A stretch of 64,000 bases of DNA, from positions 55,267-119,266 of IMG/VR virus record IMGVR_UViG_3300007735_000799; one strand, 5' to 3'. Source of the stretch: a virus. The position numbers and the translations under genes are program-made. Below, one piece after another: positions 14,411-21,197 of this stretch (positions are counted from its first letter, which is position 1; each line of letters starts with the position of its first letter). The notes beneath the pieces are model-generated. The model searched no databases, had not been told where the DNA came from, and was given only the letters and a program-made list of their open reading frames with translations.

Positions 14411-15516
14411 TTTTTCTTACCTAGAAGAGTCTTGTAGATATACTCTACCACTGAGTCCTCGTGACGAACTGCTCCTCGGAGAGATTCCTTGGTGATAATA
14501 AACTTTGCTTTAATCGGAGCGTTAGACACACGAATCACTTCTCTTTCATACACTCCTAATCCTGCCGTTTCCCCTATTTTTTTTGAGGATTGTGCGTTAA
14601 GTATACATTCTTGCTTAGGAACTGCTGCGGAAACCACAACAGGAATCCAACCAGATATCTTTGTAGAACCAACTGAAGGAAGATCTCCTCCTGAGATTCC
14701 TGAGATGTGTATATTGCCTTCAACCGAACCGCTAGCATTTGCATCGCCTATAGTTGAATTTCTTGCAAATGTTTTGGCTACACTAATGTTTGTTGTCCAA
14801 GATTGTGCTCCAAGTCTACTCTGATAAATTCCTTCAGCGTGTAGTTCAGAACCCACTTGTTTCCATTTCATTTGCTTGGCTTTATCCCAAGGAATAGTTT
14901 TTCCACGAGATAATGTGCCACTAAAATTTGGTATTGTCCAATTGGCTCGTGTTGGACAATCTCGTATTGCTTTGAAAACTTCTAGAACTGAACTTTTTCC
15001 GCGACCCATTAAATTTGATCCAAACCAATCTTTAAACGCATCATTAAGTTTTAAGACTACAGCCTCAAATTTACTCCATCCGTTCAACTTCCAGTCTTGT
15101 AAGAAATACTTGGTGTTTTCGCCCCACTCCGCGTCTATAACCATAGCATCTTTCCACGGAAATCCTGAACGCACATAAGCCATTTCATCATAAGGCAAAC
15201 TTATAATATCACACATGGTGACATTAGAGAAATCAGGAAATCCATCTTTATCCTTTTTTCCTTTGGTTATCTTTAAGAATAATTTATTGTCGTAGGAATC
15301 AAGTTTATAATCCTTGAGTTTAGGAGAATCATCATCCTTGTCTTTATAACTAGAACTAGATTTCTTTGGTGTCTTGGAACTTGAACTAGATTGCTTTGTT
15401 GTTGTTGTCTTAAAATACTTAGGATTGGGTAAACCTAAAGCAGTAAAATATCCATTTACACTGTCCTCTTTAACGACAGCCTTTAAATCTTTTCTTAGTT
15501 GCCAATAGTCTTTCAC
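14407..15516 (-). CDS. Alt-like mono-ADP-ribosyltransferase, copy 3
   Basis: GTG start at 15516, GTGA-type coupling region. Leader VKDYWQLRKDLKAVVKED has a weaker cleavage site than its paralogs. Residues 37-62 are a Ser/Lys-rich linker. The catalytic layout is R204 in LSRGK, S239 in GAQSWTT, and E324-x-E326 in YEREVIRVSN. Most similar to the next copy (shared KITKGK, CDIISL, LMG.GKS). Likely injected enzyme acting on host proteins. Confidence 0.7.
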   Translation of the reverse strand: MKDYWQLRKDLKAVVKEDSVNGYFTALGLPNPKYFKTTTTKQSSSSSKTPKKSSSSYKDKDDDSPKLKDYKLDSYDNKLFLKITKGKKDKDGFPDFSNVTMCDIISLPYDEMAYVRSGFPWKDAMVIDAEWGENTKYFLQDWKLNGWSKFEAVVLKLNDAFKDWFGSNLMGRGKSSVLEVFKAIRDCPTRANWTIPNFSGTLSRGKTIPWDKAKQMKWKQVGSELHAEGIYQSRLGAQSWTTNISVAKTFARNSTIGDANASGSVEGNIHISGISGGDLPSVGSTKISGWIPVVVSAAVPKQECILNAQSSKKIGETAGLGVYEREVIRVSNAPIKAKFIITKESLRGAVRHEDSVVEYIYKTLLGKKK

Positions 15517-15518
15517 AT

Positions 15519-16463
15519 TTACTTTCTTTTACTAATGATATTAAAGATGTGGTCGGTCTGTTCACCGTTAATGGTTACAGAATCCAACATTTGTCGTGTA
15601 ACGAAGAACTTTGCTTTAATTGGTTCGGTGGAAACGCGAAGCACTTCCTTCTCGTTTAATCCGCCCATGTCTATAGCAGTTTGAATCTTATCAAGCGTGT
15701 TTGGATTAAACAAACAATCTTTTGCAGGAATTACTGCTTGAATAATTACAGGAAGAAATCCTGTTATATTTTTTCCGTATACTTCTTTGTCTGCTCTATC
15801 ATCCCACCGTTCAGGAATTTCTAAATCTAAACCACTCATAGCACCTTCGTGTCCTGATGCAAAACTTCTTGCTGTAATCAGGTCTGTTGTCCATGATTGC
15901 ATAGCCAGTTTACTTTGATAGGTTGCGGTGCATTCTAGTTTACTGCCCCCGCTAGAAACCCGCCACGGCATTTGCTTGAATTGTTTCCAAGAAATTCTCT
16001 TGCCGCGATACAGAGTTCCACCTGCGAATCTTGCCCAATCACCTCGGGTTGAACACGATTTAATGTTACGGAAAACATGCACAACTTCCGACTTGCCACT
16101 ACCCATGAGTTCGTCACCAAACGCTTGTCCAAACACTTCGCGTATCTTATCTAACATTCCATCAAAAGTATACCATCCACGAACCTTGTAACCCGACATA
16201 ATAAAATCATCACTTTGACGAGAAAAAAATCCAGAACCAACATGACGAAGCAAATATCGGAAATCATCAGTATTCAACGAAACTATATCACAAAGGGTTA
16301 CTCCGGTTAAATCAGGAACGCCATTTTCGTCTCGTTTGCCTTTGTTGATCTTCAGAAGTAGTTTTTCATCTGTTGGATTGAATCCTGGAATATCATAATC
16401 ACTTTTCAGAGTTTTCTTCTGAGCAGCGGTTAAGTCTTCTAGTAGTTGCCAGTAGTTTTTCAT
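15519..16463 (-). CDS. Alt-like mono-ADP-ribosyltransferase, copy 4
   Basis: 314 residues. Leader MKNYWQLLEDLTAAQKK. R153 in LYRGKRISW, S190 in AMQSWTTDL, E271-x-E273 in NEKEVLRVS. Paralog of the gene at 14407 along its whole length but without the Ser/Lys linker, so the two arose by tandem duplication. Late expression and packaging are inferred from the cluster. Confidence 0.7.
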   Translation of the reverse strand: MKNYWQLLEDLTAAQKKTLKSDYDIPGFNPTDEKLLLKINKGKRDENGVPDLTGVTLCDIVSLNTDDFRYLLRHVGSGFFSRQSDDFIMSGYKVRGWYTFDGMLDKIREVFGQAFGDELMGSGKSEVVHVFRNIKSCSTRGDWARFAGGTLYRGKRISWKQFKQMPWRVSSGGSKLECTATYQSKLAMQSWTTDLITARSFASGHEGAMSGLDLEIPERWDDRADKEVYGKNITGFLPVIIQAVIPAKDCLFNPNTLDKIQTAIDMGGLNEKEVLRVSTEPIKAKFFVTRQMLDSVTINGEQTDHIFNIISKRK

Positions 16464-17236
16464 TTAAGTAAGAAACTTTCCGCTTCTGAACCTCTGTCAA
16501 TATAATGATGCTTTTCTTTTCCTGATGGGGTTATCTCAAGTATGGTAACACTAGTTTTATCTCCCATTACGGATAGAATCTCACGAACCGCTGCTTTAAA
16601 CGCTGCCATGTTTGTGCCTTCTAGACTGCAACTTGCTGATTCAGCACCGTAAACTTTCAACCAGCCTTTATCAAACGCTCGCTTGGCTAGCGGTGGACAA
16701 AGGTCTATGATTTCCCGTTTAATCATTTCTTTAATGCCCGAGGCTTCTATCTTTTCGCCTTTTTCAAGACCTATGGTTCTCTCGTAGTAATCACGCGACC
16801 TTGGATCTAAACCGCCGCTGTTTAATCTCTGTTTTTGAATATACTCATTCAATGCTTGATCCATTTCACTATCAGTAACACCAAACCTCTGAGGATTTTT
16901 CACCACCTGAGTGATGTGATACCCGTCTCCGAGATGTGAAAAAGTGAACGGAGGTTTTACTGCGTGCCACCAGCCTGCACACTCTCGCTTCCACGGAAAC
17001 GGTGGACGATTCAACCCAGACTTTTGTTGCTGTTGAATCTTTTTGAGTGCATTCGCATCACGACGCTGTGCTGCTGCAATAAGTGCTTGACCGCGTGGAC
17101 TTCGTTCAAACTTTAAACGCAACTCACGCTCGCGGGGAGTTTCGTAGTGTCCTCCCTTTGGTTCAAATGCGTTAGGATTAGTGTAGATACCAAGTGCTTC
17201 AGTTAACTCGGATAATAATTGAGATAAGGTTTTCAT
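16460..17236 (-). CDS. Head-packaged protein of unknown function (258 aa)
   Basis: I start at 17236 (MKTLSQLLSELTEALG), giving a leader with cleavage after LTE; the longer frame from 17266 overlaps the upstream gene. The mature part has a basic N-terminal helix (RERELRLKFERS) and two mixed alpha/beta segments ending VTILEITPSGKEKHHYID. No fold recognised. Overlaps the ART copy 4 start by 4 bases. Confidence 0.6.
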   Translation of the reverse strand: MKTLSQLLSELTEALGIYTNPNAFEPKGGHYETPRERELRLKFERSPRGQALIAAAQRRDANALKKIQQQQKSGLNRPPFPWKRECAGWWHAVKPPFTFSHLGDGYHITQVVKNPQRFGVTDSEMDQALNEYIQKQRLNSGGLDPRSRDYYERTIGLEKGEKIEASGIKEMIKREIIDLCPPLAKRAFDKGWLKVYGAESASCSLEGTNMAAFKAAVREILSVMGDKTSVTILEITPSGKEKHHYIDRGSEAESFLLK

Positions 17237-17240
17237 AGGT

Positions 17241-17744
17241 TTAGTCCCACAACATATCTTCGCCACGATCTAGTAGAATTCGGCGAGAGGCTTTGTCTAA
17301 TACTTGCAATCCTGTGCCAGCGGCTTTCAGTTCCACTTCTTTGCCAGACATGCTTAGGTAAGTTTCGCGTCCTAACTTCATGGCTTTCTTGACGAACATG
17401 GAACGAGGCTTGCCGTCACGCTCGCGTCCCATGATTTCAATTTTAATGTTTACCGGCTTGATGCTCAAGGTTAAAATCATATCCTTGGCGTTATCAATAG
17501 CAGCCCGGGTCATTTGCCGAGTAGTGGACCACGCCTTTTTGTTTGGCTTGGGAATTACATTTCCCATTGCGTCAGTCTTTCTAGCCTTTAAAGGATTCTG
17601 AGATCCTACAAAGCGTTGCGGATCGTCTAGATTAACTCCGTAACCAATGGTTCCTAAACTTGGGCCTTTGGGAAACTTTGGCTTCTCGGCAAGCAAGCCT
17701 AAAACCGCTTCCGCGTTTTCTAAAATCTCTCGGTAATCGCGCAT
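17241..17744 (-). CDS. Head-packaged protein of unknown function (167 aa)
   Basis: Leader MRDYREILENAEAVLGLLAEK, with cleavage expected after LAE. AGGAGG eight bases upstream of ATG. The mature part has a Lys-rich strand-helix pattern (PVNIKIEIMGRERDGKPR) and ends ILLDRGEDMLWD. No family recognised. Confidence 0.6.
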   Translation of the reverse strand: MRDYREILENAEAVLGLLAEKPKFPKGPSLGTIGYGVNLDDPQRFVGSQNPLKARKTDAMGNVIPKPNKKAWSTTRQMTRAAIDNAKDMILTLSIKPVNIKIEIMGRERDGKPRSMFVKKAMKLGRETYLSMSGKEVELKAAGTGLQVLDKASRRILLDRGEDMLWD

Positions 17745-17767
17745 ACGCCGTATCCTCCTGAATTCAA

Positions 17768-17775
17768 TTATTTAG
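17768..17775 (-). promoter_or_regulatory. T4-type late promoter
   Basis: CTAAATAA on the minus strand, overlapping the stop codon of the upstream gene and 23 bases before the start at 17744. Confidence 0.55.
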
Positions 17776-18487
17776 GCTTTGTAGTAAACGGGGACGCTTC
17801 ACCCCACCAAGCCAAGGTGCAGTTCGCCATTTCAGGTCGGGGAGAAGGCATTGGATACAGTTTCGCTCCCATGCTACCGGCTAATCGCTTGGCTATGGTA
17901 TTGTAGATTACCGCACGAACCGGTCGAGCGTTCGGCTTTGTGCCCCAAAAGATGCCTTCAGGGTTTTTTTTCTGTTTAAAATCTTTCACAATTTCAATAA
18001 TGGTTCCAAACACTCGGGTGACATGAGCGGTATCCGTTCCGCCTAAATCATCGTCTGTGCCTTGGTCAAAGCCGGAGCCGTTTGTGTCTACATAAGTGCC
18101 GAAGCCTAGTTCCCACATAGACTCAAACACCGGCAAAGCGATTTTAGGTCTGATTTCCGCTGAGAAATTTGCTCTGGCTAAACCACGATTGATTCTTCGC
18201 ATGCCTTCAAAGGCTGTAGTTCCCCGATGCTGAGTAAAGGTGACTACAACGCGCTGACGCAAGCCGGGATTCTCGGCTCGGTGCTGCGTCATTATGCGAT
18301 CTGTGGTGGCTATGGATCGTGGCACACCTGGCGTGAAGTTTGGGCCAGGATCAGGCTGCCAATCTGTACTGCCTGCGGGTTTTATCACATCAAATCGGTA
18401 ATCGTATGTTGCGCCACCTGAAGTGAAAAGCCGCCACGGATAAGATCGTTCAAAGATTTCTGTGATGTAAGATTCAAAGTATTTCAT
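17768..18487 (-). CDS. Head-packaged protein, IFERSYPW family (239 aa)
   Basis: Leader MKYFESYITE. The following IFERSYPWRL, the RVVVTF strand, the long FGTIIEIVKDF helix and the AVIYNTIAKRLA helix align in order with the 164-aa protein at 40902 (LFDKPFPIHL, VVVYF, VFASVLDGFKRF, KLYMALIKRYA). Both belong to a conserved phage family I have seen with the same layout; its function is unknown. Probably injected. Confidence 0.6.
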   Translation of the reverse strand: MKYFESYITEIFERSYPWRLFTSGGATYDYRFDVIKPAGSTDWQPDPGPNFTPGVPRSIATTDRIMTQHRAENPGLRQRVVVTFTQHRGTTAFEGMRRINRGLARANFSAEIRPKIALPVFESMWELGFGTYVDTNGSGFDQGTDDDLGGTDTAHVTRVFGTIIEIVKDFKQKKNPEGIFWGTKPNARPVRAVIYNTIAKRLAGSMGAKLYPMPSPRPEMANCTLAWWGEASPFTTKPK

Positions 18488-18493
18488 TTGTAG

Positions 18494-18501
18494 GTATTTA
18501 G
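18494..18501 (-). promoter_or_regulatory. T4-type late promoter close to ATG
   Basis: CTAAATAC on the minus strand, six bases before the ATG at 18487, directly after the terminator at 18505-18530. Confidence 0.6.
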
Positions 18502-18502
18502 A

Positions 18503-18530
18503 AAAAACAAACCTCCTTGCGGAGGTGTGT
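18503..18530 (-). terminator. Intrinsic terminator
   Basis: ACCTCC pairs with GGAGGT around a TTGC loop (18511-18526), followed on the minus strand by TTTGTTTTTT. It ends the transcript of the 18571-19532 pair. Confidence 0.75.
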
Positions 18531-18570
18531 TTTCAAAAGTTAAATTTAATTCAGGTGAATTAATTCTCAG

Positions 18571-19035
18571 TTAACGAGTATCAGTAGGAATATCGTTTGT
18601 TGCATTCTCTAAACATATTTTTAAATGTGCTTCAATCTCTAAAAGTAGACGGTTATGGGCGGAGTTGATACTCTGTACTGCTTCTTCATATTTTTTCCAA
18701 GCATCTTCTATGTCTTTATTATATTTTTCGTCACATTTCTCTATAGTCCAATTAGGATAATCAGTTATAGCCCAGATTGACTTACATTCAATATAGGTTG
18801 CATATGCTTTTATCAATCTCTGCTTAAGGAAATACGCCGCGTTTTTCAAAATTTCCTGACGACCGATTTCCAACTGATTTATGTCTCTGTTGGCCTTTTC
18901 AAAACATAGTTCAATACTCATTTTACGCTGCCACCACGGAACACGATCTATATCAGAGAGAACTATAGGCGCGTCGTAATCGACTCGTTGATTTAAGTAC
19001 GGATAATTGGTATTTGTGTTTGGTTTTATAGCCAT
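18571..19035 (-). CDS. Coiled-coil protein, NTNYPYLN family copy 1 (154 aa)
   Basis: Start at 19035 (MAIKPNTNTNYPYLNQ) rather than 19110, because the leading residues match its upstream neighbour exactly in layout. The body is long helices with spaced Cys residues (YIECKSI, EKCDEKYNKDIEDAWKKYEE). Paralog of the gene at 19532. Possibly a virion or adapter protein related in style to the Cys-rich proteins at 28-32 kb. Confidence 0.6.
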   Translation of the reverse strand: MAIKPNTNTNYPYLNQRVDYDAPIVLSDIDRVPWWQRKMSIELCFEKANRDINQLEIGRQEILKNAAYFLKQRLIKAYATYIECKSIWAITDYPNWTIEKCDEKYNKDIEDAWKKYEEAVQSINSAHNRLLLEIEAHLKICLENATNDIPTDTR

Positions 19036-19067
19036 TTGGTGTAATTTCCCGTACCGATATTCATCAG

Positions 19068-19532
19068 TTAAGCAGTAGGCCCTTGTGTTCCTTGTGCCTT
19101 CTTTAAACAAGAGTATAAAATTTTGTAATTCGACAGTTCCTCTAGAGCCGTCTGTTTTCCAATCGACTCTATTCCTCTTTCATATTGTTCTGCCGCCTCA
19201 TTTATTAGTTTATCTTTTTGTTTCTTACATTCGGCTATAGACGGTCGGTTAGGATTCGATAAAGGAAGTTGCCTGATTGTAATACACTCAAAATAGATTT
19301 TATATGCTTTTGAGATATCCTCCTTGTACAATGCTTTGTAGTATTTGATGCGGCGGTAATAGTTTGTTTGTGTCTCTAATTGTAAATTATAGAATGTATC
19401 AAAACACTTCTCTATCTCTTCTTTAAAGCGCGTATCAGTATCCTGATCCTGAGAACCAACATCTTCCAAGGCATCTTGATCTGATTCATTTAAGTACGGA
19501 TAATTGGTATTTCTTTCTGGTTTTATACCCAT
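19068..19532 (-). CDS. Coiled-coil protein, NTNYPYLN family copy 2 (154 aa)
   Basis: Starts MGIKPERNTNYPYLNESD. Same plan as its neighbour: short acidic linker, then helices with YFECITIRQLPLSNPNRP and AECKKQKDKLINEAAEQYE. A late promoter lies upstream at 19561-19568. Function unknown. Confidence 0.6.
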   Translation of the reverse strand: MGIKPERNTNYPYLNESDQDALEDVGSQDQDTDTRFKEEIEKCFDTFYNLQLETQTNYYRRIKYYKALYKEDISKAYKIYFECITIRQLPLSNPNRPSIAECKKQKDKLINEAAEQYERGIESIGKQTALEELSNYKILYSCLKKAQGTQGPTA

Positions 19533-19560
19533 TTGGTGGAATTTCCCTTCCCGTAAACAG

Positions 19561-19568
19561 ATATTTAT
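19561..19568 (-). promoter_or_regulatory. T4-type late promoter
   Basis: ATAAATAT on the minus strand, 29 bases before the ATG at 19532. The rest of the gap to 19780 is GC-rich, holds no gene I can support and contains several runs of G and C. Confidence 0.6.
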
Positions 19569-19772
19569 TCAAAAGTTAAATTCAACCTGGTTTTAGGGTT
19601 TGGGCCACCGCGTGTTTAGGGCGATTTTCAGGAAACCGAATGGTTATAGGTTTTAGGGGGTGGGGGCCGACTTTCTACGCGGACGCGATATAATTTTTCC
19701 CACTCGGGGTTTACTTGTATGGGAACCCATGCGTTTCTAAACTAAAGTGGGGGCCCCTTTTTTCTGGCGGAA

Positions 19773-19804
19773 ATAAAAAAACCTCGCCATTGCTGACGAG
19801 GTTC
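19773..19804 (-). terminator. Intrinsic terminator
   Basis: AACCTCG pairs with CGAGGTT (19780-19803) and is followed on the minus strand by seven T. It ends the leftward early-type transcript coming from 23.6 kb. Confidence 0.8.
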
Positions 19805-19824
19805 TCTGTAAATCTATTCAGTTT

Positions 19825-20286
19825 TCAGAAGGGAGGCAGCGTATCGGTACGATCATCAGGATCCTCGGGAATATCCTGGTCATCAATATCATCCGTCATG
19901 CCTTCAATCTGCTTGTTCATATCTTGAATCATCTGTTCAATCTTATCAATCAGATCGTCCTTCATGTTGGTTGTACCGTCCCAAGGAAAGAAAAATACTT
20001 CGTTTACTCCCTTGCTAGGCTTTGGCTTGGCTTCCTTGATGATGTTTCCACCCTTGAAAATCTTGCCAGTACTTTCCGAGTAGATGGTTTCAATCTCTTC
20101 AGGAGTCTTAGCCTTGATGATGCGAGCCGTGGCTTCCATCATGCAGGTATCGGTATTAGTCATAGCCACACCTGCTCGCTGAAGCACTACACTCAGATGA
20201 TCGTGACTCAAGCAAACCTGATAAAGTTTACTTGCAAGCAGTTTGTTTTGCATTTCCAAACGACGCACACGCTTTTCAGTATCCAT
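19825..20286 (-). CDS. Hypothetical coiled-coil protein (153 aa)
   Basis: Helical N terminus (MDTEKRVRRLEMQNKLLASK) resembling a leucine-zipper coil, a middle with ARIIKAKTPEEIETIYSES, and an acidic C-terminal coil ending DDRTDTLPPF. AAAGGAA site upstream. No family recognised; last gene of the operon. Confidence 0.6.
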   Translation of the reverse strand: MDTEKRVRRLEMQNKLLASKLYQVCLSHDHLSVVLQRAGVAMTNTDTCMMEATARIIKAKTPEEIETIYSESTGKIFKGGNIIKEAKPKPSKGVNEVFFFPWDGTTNMKDDLIDKIEQMIQDMNKQIEGMTDDIDDQDIPEDPDDRTDTLPPF

Positions 20287-20288
20287 TT

Positions 20289-20660
20289 TTAATTCCTTTC
20301 GTGAATCCAGCGAAGGGCTTCAGCAAACGCTGCTGATTCCTGTTCAAGTGTCCAATCCAAGTCTCGTGTCCACCATTTAACCAGCCAGTATTTATGAGTT
20401 TCTCCCAGATGGCGGGTAATAGTGGTGTTATATCGGGCTGAGGGGAATTTTGAATTCGGGTCAGCAGGTGTACATTGAACCATTACCTTCTCTCCCCGAC
20501 CCCACGGTGAAATCACCAAGGCTCCTTCGGTATGAGCCAGTAATTCAAGTTCAGGATCTGTGGACTCTACCTCTACACACCACAAGGCAGGAGTTAACTC
20601 GTGGCACTCGGCTCGGGTGACGGGAACTGACGCACGGGTGATGTTAAGGTTTACTTGCAC
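20289..20660 (-). CDS. Hypothetical protein (123 aa)
   Basis: I prefer the GTG at 20660 (VQVNLNITRASVPV), seven bases after AAAGG; the ATG at 20696 would add 12 residues and a 53-base overlap. Beta-rich with several Trp (YWLVKWWTRDLDW) and a C-terminal helix. Function unknown. Confidence 0.5.
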   Translation of the reverse strand: MQVNLNITRASVPVTRAECHELTPALWCVEVESTDPELELLAHTEGALVISPWGRGEKVMVQCTPADPNSKFPSARYNTTITRHLGETHKYWLVKWWTRDLDWTLEQESAAFAEALRWIHERN

Positions 20661-20949
20661 TAGACGCCTTTTGTTGGAAATGTTGATGCAGACCACTTAA
20701 CTCATCAGGACGCAAGATTCTGCAACACCAATACGGTGAGTTGTAAGAATCCATAGCAGCGTTCCATGCACGACGCAATTTCTCTCGCGTGGGATACGGA
20801 ATGGTTCGCTCCACGGCAGTCAAGGAATTTGTTTTAAAAATTGACATAACAAACCGTTGCTGTCTAGGACGGGTTTGAATTCGGAACTGACGCACAAACT
20901 GATCGCCGGTGGGATTGTGAACCGCAATCATGTAGTAGTATTCAATCAT
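20644..20949 (-). CDS. Hypothetical protein (101 aa)
   Basis: Basic, with RQFRIQTRPRQQRFVMSIF and the helix REKLRRAWNAAMDSY, a loose match to the AR-W helix. ATG overlaps the upstream stop by four bases. Function unknown. Confidence 0.55.
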   Translation of the reverse strand: MIEYYYMIAVHNPTGDQFVRQFRIQTRPRQQRFVMSIFKTNSLTAVERTIPYPTREKLRRAWNAAMDSYNSPYWCCRILRPDELSGLHQHFQQKASSASKP

Positions 20950-21197
20950 GTGGTATACACAACATCGTTAAATTTCCTGTCAATAATTGCGCCTTGCGAC
21001 ACAATTAAATCCCAAAGTTTCCGAGCGGGTTCTCGTGTGTGAATAGCACACTGACGAGTTTTAATTAGATTACCCACCTCCCATGAAATCACGGTAATCT
21101 CGTTCGGATCAGCCTCGGATTGTTCAAATCGCCAGTTGTACAGCACACCTTGCGACCGATGCTCTAACGCCCAAATGTTTCGCTTGAAAAGCCTCAC
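20946..21197 (-). CDS. Small AR-W family protein (83 aa)
   Basis: GTG start overlapping the VWA gene stop (GTGA). N-terminal beta strands with WRFEQSEADPNEITVISWEV, then TREPARKLWDLIVSQGAIID, the AR-W helix shared with other small proteins in the window. Close in plan to the 78-aa protein at 7558. Function unknown. Confidence 0.6.
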   Translation of the reverse strand: MRLFKRNIWALEHRSQGVLYNWRFEQSEADPNEITVISWEVGNLIKTRQCAIHTREPARKLWDLIVSQGAIIDRKFNDVVYTT

